This document shows positions 1-8,118 of a stretch of DNA of 64,000 bases, one piece after another; within the stretch, counting starts at the first letter, position 1, and each line of letters begins with the position of its first letter. Made by a program: the position numbers and the translations under genes. The notes below the pieces were generated by a model. The model searched no databases, was not told the DNA's origin, and was given only the letters and a program-made list of their open reading frames with translations. This stretch comes from Sulfurivermis sp040755915 (lineage in GTDB: Bacteria > Pseudomonadota > Gammaproteobacteria > Thiohalomonadales > Thiohalomonadaceae): contig JBFLWM010000019.1 of NCBI GenBank assembly GCA_040755915.1, forward strand, positions 9,309 to 73,308, in the 5' to 3' direction.

Positions 1-225
1 CTGGCGGTGGATGGCCTGCACGATGTCCGGCCGGGTCAGCACCAGCAGGTCGTTGTTGCCCTTGAGATCGGAGGGCCAGTCCTTGAAACGCTCGCCGCGA
101 TAGTCGGCCTCGCCCAGCTTGTAGGTCTGGATCATGGTGCCGGTGGCGCCATCCAGGATCAGGATGCGTTCCCTGAGGGATTGGACCAGCTGGGCGCTGC
201 GTACGCCGGAATAGGTATGGGACAT
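1..225 (-). CDS. metH: Cobalamin-dependent methionine synthase, N-terminal fragment
   Basis: The first 75 residues of MetH are present; the rest lies beyond the left edge. The visible part opens the homocysteine-binding domain, with the family signature ILDGATGTMIQ at about residues 22-32 and the later GNNDLLVLTRPD segment. MetH transfers a methyl group from methyltetrahydrofolate to homocysteine through cobalamin in the cytoplasm. The start is the ATG at 225, which gives the usual short lead before the ILDGATGT motif. It is divergent from the next gene, and the 152-base gap between them should hold both promoters. No riboswitch was recognised there. Confidence 0.93.
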   Translation of the reverse strand, partial: MSHTYSGVRSAQLVQSLRERILILDGATGTMIQTYKLGEADYRGERFKDWPSDLKGNNDLLVLTRPDIVQAIHRQ

Positions 226-377
226 GGGGAATTCGCGCTATATCTTACTGAAAGGATGCGCGATTCTATCACGGGGTGGCGGCGGCACGGGGTGCAAGTT
301 TGACCGTGTCGGCAGTATGCTGGCCTCCCTGTCGCTAGTATTTGTGCCCCTGCTGACGGAAGGAATCGGTACCGCAC

Positions 378-2792
378 ATGGATAACAGCCACACCTATCG
401 CGTCGTTTTTTCCGGCCGCCTGCTCGACGGCTTCGATCCGGCCGAGGTCAAACGCGGCCTGGCCAGCCAGCTCGGCCTCAGCCCGGAAAAGATCGAGGCC
501 TTCTTCTCCGGCGAAAAACAGGTGCTCAAGCGCGCCGACTCGCTGGCGCACGCCACGCGCTACGTGCAGATGTTCGCCCGCGCCGGCCTGGTCACGCTGG
601 TGGAACGGCCGGAGGACAAGGCCCGGCGCAAGGCCAGCGCCGGGACGGTGCAGAAGACCGAGACCGGGGCCGCGGCGCCCAGCCTGCCGCCGCTCAAGCC
701 CTGGAGGATCGCCTGGCTCTACCGGCCGGCCCTGTGGTTCGTCGCCGCCACCGAACTGGGCATGGTACTGACCTGGCTGGCCGTCACCGGCACCCTGCTG
801 GTGGCGCTGCTCCATCCGGGCCTGCTGGTCGGCTGGATGTTTTCCCTCATCCCCTATGCCCCGGTGGCGGCGGCCGCCTACGCCTTCCTGCTCTGCTTCG
901 GCCTGCTGCTCACCGCGCTGCTGCTCAAGCCGCTGCTGGTGCTGCACGTGCGCCGCCACCCCCGCGTCACGCTCACCGCGGAACAGGAACCGGACCTGTT
1001 CGCCTTCGTGGAGGACATCTGCGACCAGATCCGGGTGCCGCCGCCGGCCGAGATCCAGCTCAGCCATGACGCCGCGCTGGAGGTGCGTTTCCGGGAAGAT
1101 CTGGGCGACGGGCTGCTCAAGGGACAGACCGTGCTGACGCTGGGCATGCCCTTGCTCGTCAGCCTCAATGTGCGCCAGCTGGCCGCCGCCATCGCCCAGG
1201 CCATGCACGGCTGGGCGCCGCGTGAGGCGCCGCGCACCGTGCGCCTCATCGAGCGCCTCACCGACTGGATGCACCGCGCCCTGCACCAGCCCGACCCCAT
1301 CGACCGCCGCCTGGAACGCCTGCGCGCCAAGGCCAGGCATGCGGCACCGTTGTATGACAGCCTGCAACGCCTCATCACCTGGTCACGCCTGCCCCTGCGC
1401 CTGGACCTGTGGCTCACTCACCTGCTGGCCCGCCGCCTGTTCCAGCGCCGCATCACCCGCGCCGATGCGGCGGCACGCCATCTGGCCGGCAACGCCGACT
1501 TCCGCCACATGCTGGAACAGAGCCGCGCGCTGGCCTATGCCGCGCAAAAGACCATCCCCACCCTGACACGCATGTGGCACGACCGTGGCGAACTGCCGGA
1601 CAACATCGCCATGGCCGTGGTGGCACAGGCCTCCTACCTGCCCGCCGACGTGCACGAACACCTGCGCCGGCGCCAGGCCCAGCACATCGCCCAGACCCGC
1701 GCCCTGCAGGCCGGCGACGGCCAGCGCCTGGCCTGGCTCGACGTTCAGCAGGAGGAAGGGCGCTACCGCTGCACCAGCGACAGTGCACTGCTGTTCCGCC
1801 GCTTCGGCAAGCTGATGCACAACATCACCATGCGCTATTACCACCGCCACCTGCGCCTGCCGGTCACCACCAAGGACCTGATTCGCACCCCGCCCAAGGG
1901 CAGCCAGGAATACGAGGCCAACCACATCATCGACTGCTACTTCGGCGCCCTCTATGCCGATTTCACGCCGCTCGGTTTCGAAACCCGCTTCAGCCAGATG
2001 CCCCTCGATACCGACGCCGCCATCCAGCACTGGACGCTGTCCATGGCACTGATGGAAAAGGAGCGCAGCAAGGCGCGGGCGGTGATGACCGCGTTGCACC
2101 AGTGCGACGACGATCTCGTCACCGTCAGCAACCGCGAGGTGATGCACCGCGCCGGCTACGGCAGCTACCTGGGGGAACTGCCGCTGCTGAAGAAACAGCA
2201 GGAGGAGATCTTCGAAACCTGCCGCGAGTACGAGGCGAAATACGAAGCCGCGCTGGAAGACGCCAGCAAGGCCGTGACGCCGTACATCGGCCGCCTCGCC
2301 GCCACCCTGGCCCTGCTCACCATTCCCGAAGGACAGGCGCGCATCGACAACGGCGCGCAACTGCACGCCGAGGCGGAGCCACTGGTGATCAAGGCGGGCG
2401 CGCGCATCGAGCATGTCTATCCGCACCTGCGCGAACTGCGCCTGCACACCCTGTTGCTGGAGTCGCTGCTCAGCCACGATTCGCCGCGCGCCAAGGGCAA
2501 GCTGCGCGACCTCATCGTCGAGAAGACCGACGACGTCGACCGTACCCTGCAAAACATCGAGGTAATCCTGCGCAGCGTGCCCTTCCCCTTCCCCACGCCG
2601 CACAAGTACCGCAACGTGATGCACTGGGTCCTGCGCAACGCCCTGCCCGAGGGCGGCGCCACGGCCGCCCTCGACCGCGGCATCGACGCCTTCCAGAACC
2701 TGGCACTGCTGCAGCGCCTGGTGGTCGGCCGCCTCTGCACCATCGCCCTGCAGGTGGAAAAGGCCTTCGACCTCAAGGCACCGACTGCCTGA
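378..2792 (+). CDS. Large membrane protein with a degenerate M48-peptidase-like region
   Basis: This is an 804-residue protein of unknown function. Residues 1-75 form a small soluble domain (YRVVFSGRLLDGF...). Two hydrophobic segments follow at about residues 120-190, then a region that reads like the M48 membrane-protease fold (ending VLTLGMPLLVSLNVRQLAAA). At the place where active M48 enzymes carry the zinc motif HExxH, this protein has AQAMHGW, so zinc peptidase activity is unlikely. The long C-terminal half is charged and helical and was not recognised. A GGAAGG-like ribosome site precedes the ATG at 378. The M48 relationship is inferred from the layout and local similarity. Confidence 0.6.
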   Translation: MDNSHTYRVVFSGRLLDGFDPAEVKRGLASQLGLSPEKIEAFFSGEKQVLKRADSLAHATRYVQMFARAGLVTLVERPEDKARRKASAGTVQKTETGAAAPSLPPLKPWRIAWLYRPALWFVAATELGMVLTWLAVTGTLLVALLHPGLLVGWMFSLIPYAPVAAAAYAFLLCFGLLLTALLLKPLLVLHVRRHPRVTLTAEQEPDLFAFVEDICDQIRVPPPAEIQLSHDAALEVRFREDLGDGLLKGQTVLTLGMPLLVSLNVRQLAAAIAQAMHGWAPREAPRTVRLIERLTDWMHRALHQPDPIDRRLERLRAKARHAAPLYDSLQRLITWSRLPLRLDLWLTHLLARRLFQRRITRADAAARHLAGNADFRHMLEQSRALAYAAQKTIPTLTRMWHDRGELPDNIAMAVVAQASYLPADVHEHLRRRQAQHIAQTRALQAGDGQRLAWLDVQQEEGRYRCTSDSALLFRRFGKLMHNITMRYYHRHLRLPVTTKDLIRTPPKGSQEYEANHIIDCYFGALYADFTPLGFETRFSQMPLDTDAAIQHWTLSMALMEKERSKARAVMTALHQCDDDLVTVSNREVMHRAGYGSYLGELPLLKKQQEEIFETCREYEAKYEAALEDASKAVTPYIGRLAATLALLTIPEGQARIDNGAQLHAEAEPLVIKAGARIEHVYPHLRELRLHTLLLESLLSHDSPRAKGKLRDLIVEKTDDVDRTLQNIEVILRSVPFPFPTPHKYRNVMHWVLRNALPEGGATAALDRGIDAFQNLALLQRLVVGRLCTIALQVEKAFDLKAPTA

Positions 2793-2795
2793 CCG

Positions 2796-2818
2796 CGGGC
2801 CGGGCGTCCGCCCGGCCC
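2796..2818 (+). terminator. GC-rich hairpin after the M48-like gene
   Basis: A stem of the form CCGGGC-gtc-CGCCCGG lies directly after the stop codon at 2792. There is no T-run, so it is only a possible terminator. Confidence 0.3.
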
Positions 2819-2967
2819 CGTGTGTCCCCTGCCGCAGCCACTGCGGCTTCTCCCGCAGCACTTGCGACAGCCCTTCTGCCAAGTACCTGATCCGACAAAG
2901 ATCAATTTCTGGCACAACATCTGCTCCTGATCATGGGTCACTGTCCACGTCTGCCGAGGAAATACCC

Positions 2968-3789
2968 ATGCCCAAGCGCCTGCTGTTTGTCCTGCTGCTG
3001 CTCGCCGCCCTGCCCGGGCAGGCCGCCCCGCGCGTGGTGGTCAGCGTGCCGCCGCTGCACTCCCTGGTCACCGCCCTGATGGACGGGGTCGGCGCCCCGG
3101 AGCTGCTGTTGCATGACGAAAGCGAGGCGCACGCCGGCCAGCTGACGCACGCGCAGATGCGCCTGGTGCTGCAGGCCGATCTGCTGCTGTGGAGCGGTCC
3201 GGAATACGAAACGGCCCTGGCGGCCGCCCTGGAACAGACCCCGGTCGCCGCCCGGCAGGCGATGATGATGGCCCACCACCTGCCGCTGCTCGCCACCCTG
3301 CCGGGCAGCCCGCTGGCCGCGCACGGCGCACACCATCACGCCGACGGCATCGCCCGCGACCCCCGCTTCTGGCTCGACCCGCGCCTGGCCGCCATCGCCG
3401 TGCACCACCTCACCCCGCATCTGGTGCGCCTCGACCCCGACAACACCGAACGCTATCTGGACAATGAAATCCGCCTGCTCGCCCGGCTGCGCCAGACCGA
3501 GGAGGAGCTGCGCGGCCGCCTCGCCGCCCTGGCCGGCACACCGGTACACCTCGCTGCCGACGCGGCACCGTATTTCTATCACCGCTTCGGCCTGGAGGCG
3601 GTGCCCGCGCTGCAGCAGGCCGATCTGGCGGGGGCGGCACACGGCTGCATGATCAGCGGCAGCGACGTGCTCGGGCAGCACCTGCGCAGCGGCAGCGAAC
3701 TCTACTTCCGCCTGCTCGCCCGGCAGGCGGACGCCCTGCTGAACTGCCAGCCGCGCCACGCTGCCGCCGCCGCGACTGCCACCCTTTGA
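2968..3789 (+). CDS. Zinc ABC transporter substrate-binding protein, ZnuA-like and short
   Basis: This 273-residue periplasmic protein begins with a signal peptide (MPKRLLFVLLLLAALPGQA). It shows the ZnuA-type opening VVVSVPPLHSLV, with a likely metal-binding His in PLHSL, and a His-rich loop AHGAHHHADG near residues 112-122. The family binds zinc or manganese for an ABC importer. It is shorter than typical ZnuA (about 300 residues), and the segment before the C-terminus looks reduced. No permease or ATPase gene lies beside it, so it either serves a transporter encoded elsewhere or has another metal-handling role. Confidence 0.75.
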   Translation: MPKRLLFVLLLLAALPGQAAPRVVVSVPPLHSLVTALMDGVGAPELLLHDESEAHAGQLTHAQMRLVLQADLLLWSGPEYETALAAALEQTPVAARQAMMMAHHLPLLATLPGSPLAAHGAHHHADGIARDPRFWLDPRLAAIAVHHLTPHLVRLDPDNTERYLDNEIRLLARLRQTEEELRGRLAALAGTPVHLAADAAPYFYHRFGLEAVPALQQADLAGAAHGCMISGSDVLGQHLRSGSELYFRLLARQADALLNCQPRHAAAAATATL

Positions 3790-3800
3790 TTCCCTGCTTG

Positions 3801-3827
3801 GCCGCCCTCCGGGGCGGCATTTTTTTC
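3801..3827 (+). terminator. Intrinsic terminator
   Basis: A GC hairpin (GCCGCC-ctccgg-GGCGGC) is followed by a run of seven T. It sits 11 bases after the znuA-like stop codon and is a textbook rho-independent terminator. Confidence 0.85.
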
Positions 3828-3905
3828 CCTTCCGACACCCCCTCCTTGCGGTCGCCGCCGTTTGCATTAGATTTAACCGTGTAACCACTCGCGGAGGGCA
3901 CGACC

Positions 3906-4130
3906 ATGATCAGCGAGACCCTGCTGCACATCGATGAGTCCCTGAACCCCGCCCAGCGCAGCGATCTGCTCGCCTGGCTCGGCAACCGCGCGGAAGGCAT
4001 CCAGCCGCGCATGCAATCGGACAAGGAGCACCTGCTGTTCGTCGCCTACAACCCGGAAGAGATGTGCCCCCATGACCTGGTGGCCATCGTCGGCGAACGC
4101 GGACTGCACGCCCAGCTCATCGACCTGTAA
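3906..4130 (+). CDS. Small conserved-looking protein of unknown function
   Basis: This 74-residue cytoplasmic protein has no signal peptide or membrane segment. It has a GGAGG ribosome site about 8 bases before the ATG and is bracketed by a terminator upstream and a strong hairpin downstream, so it is probably its own transcription unit. Its length and alternating pattern (HLLFVAYNPEEMCPHDLVAIV...HAQLIDL) resemble small ferredoxin-like alpha/beta folds such as HMA-type metal-binding domains. It lacks the CxxC of metallochaperones, so no function is assigned. Confidence 0.65.
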   Translation: MISETLLHIDESLNPAQRSDLLAWLGNRAEGIQPRMQSDKEHLLFVAYNPEEMCPHDLVAIVGERGLHAQLIDL

Positions 4131-4136
4131 GCCCCT

Positions 4137-4166
4137 GCCCCTGCAGCCTGATCCGGCTGCAGGGGC
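4137..4166 (+). terminator. 12-bp perfect hairpin
   Basis: Stem arms at 4137-4148 and 4155-4166 pair perfectly over 12 bases around a 6-base loop, immediately after the small gene ending at 4130. No T-run follows, so termination may be weak or the hairpin may stabilise the transcript end. Confidence 0.55.
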
Positions 4167-4222
4167 CCCACGTCACACCTGCACGCAGCAAAGGACGGCG
4201 CGCCGCCGACGAGGGGGACAGC

Positions 4223-4639
4223 ATGCCCAAGGCCATTTACGTCAACCTCCCGGTGGCCGATCTGCCCCGCGCCATGGCTTTCTTCACGGCCATCGGCTTT
4301 GGCTTCGACCCGCAGTTCACCGATGCGCAGGCCGCCGCCCTGCGCATCTCCGACACCATCCACGCCATGCTGCACACGGAAGCGAGCTTTCGCCGCTTCA
4401 CCCACAAGGAAATCGCCGACGCCCGCCGCAGTACCGAGGTGCTGCTCGCCCTGCAGGTCGAAAGCCGCGCGGCCGTGGACGCGCTGCTCGCCAGGGCGCT
4501 GCATGCCGGCGGCAGGGAACCGCGCGCGGCAGAGGACTACGGCTTCATGTACGGTCGTGCCTTCGAGGACCCGGACGCGCATATCTGGGAGGTGTTCTGG
4601 ATGGACCCGGCGCAGATGGCCGACGCTGCCAGTGGATAA
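4223..4639 (+). CDS. VOC-superfamily (glyoxalase/bleomycin-resistance-like) protein
   Basis: This 138-residue cytoplasmic protein has the paired beta-alpha-beta-beta-beta layout of the vicinal oxygen chelate superfamily. It opens IYVNLPVADLPRAMAFFTAIGF and ends with the typical FEDPDAHIWEVFW strand containing the second-half metal-ligand Glu. Members include glyoxalase I, extradiol dioxygenases and antibiotic-binding proteins, and the sequence alone does not give the substrate. A GAGGGGGA ribosome site precedes the ATG. Confidence 0.85.
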   Translation: MPKAIYVNLPVADLPRAMAFFTAIGFGFDPQFTDAQAAALRISDTIHAMLHTEASFRRFTHKEIADARRSTEVLLALQVESRAAVDALLARALHAGGREPRAAEDYGFMYGRAFEDPDAHIWEVFWMDPAQMADAASG

Positions 4640-4727
4640 CGGGCTGGCGCTCCCGCCACTGCAATTTGCCGTATGCGGCTTGTCCCGCCTTGCACCAATA
4701 CATAACCAGCCTGCTTGGTAGATATCC

Positions 4728-4756
4728 TTCCCAGCCAAAGCCACACTTGCTATAAG
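4728..4756 (+). promoter_or_regulatory. Sigma-70-type promoter with extended -10
   Basis: TTCCCA (4728-4733) and TATAAG (4751-4756) are separated by 17 bases, with TG one base before the -10 (TGcTATAAG). It lies 66 bases upstream of the HD-GYP sensor gene, which it could drive. Confidence 0.4.
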
Positions 4757-4821
4757 GAAGTAACGTATGGGGTAAAAACCCCAAGAAAACAGGGATATAT
4801 CGCAGGGGAAGGGGTCTCGGC

Positions 4822-7338
4822 ATGCAATTGCGGGCACACTGGCTGAAGAAAGGGGTGTTGCTGCCGGTAGCAGCGGCGATGGTGGTTTCCAGCATCGCCC
4901 TGCTGGTGCTGCTGCTGGCCCTGCTGTCGCAGAGCGCCAAGGAGGAGTTCGGCCGCGACTTCACGGTGGTACGCGCCCATTGGAAGATGCAGCTGGAGCA
5001 TCACGCCTCCCGGCTGCGCAGCCTGGGCGAGGTGATCGCTGCCGACCCGGCCCTGGGTGCGGCATGGCGTGCCGCCGACAACACCCGCCTCACCGCCGCC
5101 GCCACACCGCTGTTCACCCGCCTGCAACAGGACTACGGCCTCACCAGCCTGACGCTGGTTGCGCCCGACGGCAGGGCAGTGCTCGGCCTGCATCACCCCG
5201 GCATCGATGGCGAGCGGCTGCGTTCCGACGTGCTTGAGCGCGCCATGGCCAGCGGCACCCCACAGACCGGTCTGGAGCTCGATCGATGGAACACGCTGCG
5301 CCTGCTCGGCGCCGTGCCGTGGCAGCAGGACGGCCGGCGCCTGGGCTATCTGCTGCTGGGTTTTTCCCTGGATGAGCTCGCCGGGGAGCTCGATCATCTG
5401 TTCACCATGCATCACCTCCTCGCCCTGCCGCCGCCACGGCCGGAGGCCACGGCGCTCACCCTGCTCCCGGCCTCGCTGGCGGATCCGCCCGGCGTGCTGA
5501 TGCGCCTGCTGCAGCGCGACCGCATCCAGGAAGTGGAGCAGGGGGTGGCGCTGGAGCGGGCCGAGAAATGGTATTTCGCCGGCGCCATCCCGCTGCTCGA
5601 CGGCACGGGCAATGCGCTCGGCTGGCTGGTGACGCTGCGCGACGTCAGCGATGTGCGCGCCACCCTGCTGCTGAGTGCCGCCGCCATCGCCCTGGTCACC
5701 TTTGCCATCCTCGTCCTGCTGCTGGCATTCCTGCACCGTGTCACCTGCCAGGCCGAGCGTGTGCTGAGCGAATCGGAGCGTGAATTGCAGCAGACGCTGG
5801 ACCAGCTGGAGGCAGCCCACAACGAGTGGGTGGAATCCTTCGATGCCATCGAACAGCCCATCTTCCTGCACGACGAACGCTACCGCGTCATCCGCGCCAA
5901 CCGCACCTATGCCGAACGTGCCGGCATGAGTTTTCACGATCTGCTGGGCCGGCCCTACTGGGAGGTGTTTCCACGCAATGGCGGTCCGTTGCCCGGCTGT
6001 GAGCAGGCGATGCACCACGGCAGTGATCGCAACGAGGAAGAAGTGCATCTGGCCGATGGCCGTGTGTACATCTCGCGCTCCTTCCCCATCCGCGACCACG
6101 ATGGCGGCTTCCGCTTCTCCATCCACGTCCTGCAGGATGTGACCGAACTGGAACACATCACCAGCGCACTGCAGCACGAAATGCGCGCGCGGCGCACCAT
6201 CAGTGCCAGCAACCAGGCCCTGATCCATGCCGCCAGTGAAGAGGGACTGCTGCAGGAGGTTTGCCGCATCGCCGTGGAGGAGGGCGGCTACCGCCTGGCC
6301 TGGGCCGCCTACAAGGAAGACGACGCGGCACACACCCTGCGTCCGGTCGGTGCGGCCGGCGTCAGCATCGAAACGCTGGCGCAGTGGCCGCAGCAGTGGA
6401 GCGAACAGGCCGCCGGACGACTGCTCAGCGCCCATGCTGTCTGCAGCGGCAACGTGCAGGTGGCGCAGGACCTGCAGCATGACGAACGCTATCCGCACAG
6501 CGCACGGCTGGCGCGGGAACACGACTATGCCTCCGCCGCCGCCTTTCCCCTGCGCACCGGCAACGAAATACTCGGCGTATTGTTCATCGCCGCCGCGACG
6601 CCCCATGCCTTTACCACACAGGAACTCGACGTGCTGCATGAGCTCGCCGGTGATCTCGCCTATGGCATCAATGCGCTGCGCGGCCGCGAGGCGCACCGGC
6701 GCATCGAGCAGCAACACATCGCCACACTGGAACAGCTGAAGAGCCTGCTCGGCAACACGGTCCTCGCACTGGCCGCCGCGGTGGAGGCGCGCGATCCCTA
6801 TACCGCCGGCCACCAGCAGAAGGTGCGTGATCTCGCCATGGAGCTGGCACGCGAGATGGGCTGGGAGGAAGAGCGTATCGAGGCCCTCGGCATCGCCGCA
6901 CTGGTGCACGATGTCGGCAACATCTACGTGCCGGCGGAGATCCTGAGCAAGCCGGGCCGCCTGTCCGCCGTGGAATTCGAACTGGTGAAGAACCACCCGC
7001 ACATCGGCTACAAGATCCTCAGCACCATCGACTTCCCCTGGCCCATCGCCGAGATGGTATTGCAGCACCACGAGATGCTCGACGGCTCCGGCTACCCCTC
7101 AGGACTCAAGGACGGCGCCATCCTGCCGGAGGCGCAGGTCATCGGCATCGCCGGCATGATCGAGGCCATGTCCGCGCATCGTCCCTACCGGCCCGCCCTC
7201 GGTGTGGCGGCGGCGCTGGAGGAACTGGTGCGGCATCGCGGCGTGAAATTCGACGCCCAACTGGTCGACGCCTGCCTGCGCCTGTTCCAGGCCAGGGGCT
7301 ATCGCCTGGAACGCGGCAGCGACCACGCGCCCCGATGA
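4822..7338 (+). CDS. Membrane sensor with PAS, GAF and HD-GYP domains (predicted cyclic-di-GMP phosphodiesterase)
   Basis: This 838-residue inner-membrane signalling protein has a transmembrane helix at about residues 10-38, a periplasmic sensor region to about 280, and a second transmembrane helix near 285-312. A PAS domain (IEQPIFLHDERYRVIRANRTYAERAG) covers about 335-450, a GAF domain about 465-625, and an HD-GYP domain about 640-825. HD-GYP enzymes hydrolyse cyclic-di-GMP with a di- or tri-iron centre. The metal ligands H696/D697 (HDVGN) and HHEMLDGSGYP from H749 are present, so it looks active. The usual Lys of HDxGK is Asn here. It stands alone and is convergent with the SMR gene 6 bases away. 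Confidence 0.9.
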   Translation: MQLRAHWLKKGVLLPVAAAMVVSSIALLVLLLALLSQSAKEEFGRDFTVVRAHWKMQLEHHASRLRSLGEVIAADPALGAAWRAADNTRLTAAATPLFTRLQQDYGLTSLTLVAPDGRAVLGLHHPGIDGERLRSDVLERAMASGTPQTGLELDRWNTLRLLGAVPWQQDGRRLGYLLLGFSLDELAGELDHLFTMHHLLALPPPRPEATALTLLPASLADPPGVLMRLLQRDRIQEVEQGVALERAEKWYFAGAIPLLDGTGNALGWLVTLRDVSDVRATLLLSAAAIALVTFAILVLLLAFLHRVTCQAERVLSESERELQQTLDQLEAAHNEWVESFDAIEQPIFLHDERYRVIRANRTYAERAGMSFHDLLGRPYWEVFPRNGGPLPGCEQAMHHGSDRNEEEVHLADGRVYISRSFPIRDHDGGFRFSIHVLQDVTELEHITSALQHEMRARRTISASNQALIHAASEEGLLQEVCRIAVEEGGYRLAWAAYKEDDAAHTLRPVGAAGVSIETLAQWPQQWSEQAAGRLLSAHAVCSGNVQVAQDLQHDERYPHSARLAREHDYASAAAFPLRTGNEILGVLFIAAATPHAFTTQELDVLHELAGDLAYGINALRGREAHRRIEQQHIATLEQLKSLLGNTVLALAAAVEARDPYTAGHQQKVRDLAMELAREMGWEEERIEALGIAALVHDVGNIYVPAEILSKPGRLSAVEFELVKNHPHIGYKILSTIDFPWPIAEMVLQHHEMLDGSGYPSGLKDGAILPEAQVIGIAGMIEAMSAHRPYRPALGVAAALEELVRHRGVKFDAQLVDACLRLFQARGYRLERGSDHAPR

Positions 7339-7344
7339 GACGGC

Positions 7345-7668
7345 TCACTCGCGGGCGATGAACTTCAGCCCGGCGATGGAACCGATGAGGGTGCAGAGAA
7401 AGAAGGCCCGCCAGAAGGTGAGCGGGTCCTTGAAGAACAGGATGCCGATGATGGCGGTACCGAAGGCGCCGATGCCGGTCCACACCGCATAGGCGGTACC
7501 CAGCGACACCGTCTGCATCGCCTTCGACAGCAGCCAGAAGCTGATGCCGCCGAAGAGCAGGGTCAGCAGCGTCGGGCCGACGCGGCTGAACTGCTCCGAC
7601 AGCTTCAGGCTGGTGGTGAAACCCAGTTCGAAGATCCCTGCCAGCAGCAGGTAGTGCCAGCCGTTCAC
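7345..7668 (-). CDS. Small multidrug resistance (SMR) family transporter, SugE/Gdx-like
   Basis: This 107-residue protein has four transmembrane helices, the usual SMR size. The essential membrane Glu is in AGIFELGF near residue 14, and the family motif TAYAVWTGIGAFGTA is present. SMR proteins are antiparallel dimers that exchange protons for cations; the SugE/Gdx branch exports guanidinium and the Emr/Qac branch exports lipophilic cations. This gene reads closer to SugE/Gdx, but that subdivision is not proven. Its ATG overlaps the end of the nfeD gene by 4 bases, so the two are translationally coupled. Confidence 0.85.
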   Translation of the reverse strand: MNGWHYLLLAGIFELGFTTSLKLSEQFSRVGPTLLTLLFGGISFWLLSKAMQTVSLGTAYAVWTGIGAFGTAIIGILFFKDPLTFWRAFFLCTLIGSIAGLKFIARE

Positions 7669-8114
7669 TGAATCACTTCCACCTGCAGGACGGTGCCGTC
7701 CACCCCGGTAACCTTGACCCGGCTGCCGGCGGCGCAGTCGCTGCCGCTGATCTTCCAGGTGGAGTCATCGACGCGGATCTTGCCCAGGCCGTTGACGATG
7801 GGCTCATCGAGGCTGAAGGTGCGGCCGACGTACTGCGCACCGCGGCGGTTGAGGGTGGGACGATCGGTGTGGATGGGGCGCCTCTTCAGATAGCTGCGCC
7901 CCAGCACCGTGGCCACCACCGCCAGCACGGCAAAGCCGAGCACCTGATACTCCCAGCCCATGCCCGGCACGATGAGCACCACACCGCCGATCACCGCGGC
8001 GGAGATGCCCATGAACAGGAAGAAGGTGCCGGGGGTGAACACCTCCAGCACCACGAACAGCACGGCGAGGATCCACCAGTGCCAGTGATTCCACTGCCCG
8101 ATCAGGTCCGCCAT
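7665..8114 (-). CDS. NfeD-family membrane protein
   Basis: This 149-residue protein has two or three transmembrane helices at about residues 14-70 (FVVLEVFTPGTFFLFMGISAA) and a soluble C-terminal OB-fold region (about 85-149, GLGKIRVDDSTWKISGSD) typical of short NfeD proteins. NfeD proteins pair with SPFH/stomatin proteins in membrane quality control. The gene directly follows a stomatin-type gene, so the standard partner arrangement is present. It starts 4 bases after the end of the qmcA-like gene. Confidence 0.88.
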   Translation of the reverse strand: MADLIGQWNHWHWWILAVLFVVLEVFTPGTFFLFMGISAAVIGGVVLIVPGMGWEYQVLGFAVLAVVATVLGRSYLKRRPIHTDRPTLNRRGAQYVGRTFSLDEPIVNGLGKIRVDDSTWKISGSDCAAGSRVKVTGVDGTVLQVEVIQ

Positions 8115-8118
8115 GGCC

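Noticed and set aside
226..377. SAM or SAH riboswitch upstream of metH
   Set aside because: No conserved core or pseudoknot-forming segments could be found in the 152-base gap.
159..1367. Long minus-strand frame opposite the M48-like gene
   Set aside because: It is the antisense shadow of a GC-rich gene. It has no ribosome site or domain pattern, and the plus-strand protein has clear membrane helices and motifs.
4640..4821. Possible cyclic-di-GMP riboswitch upstream of the HD-GYP gene
   Set aside because: The conserved GEMM core elements are absent; only a short TGGGG/CCCCA stem and a promoter-like sequence are seen.
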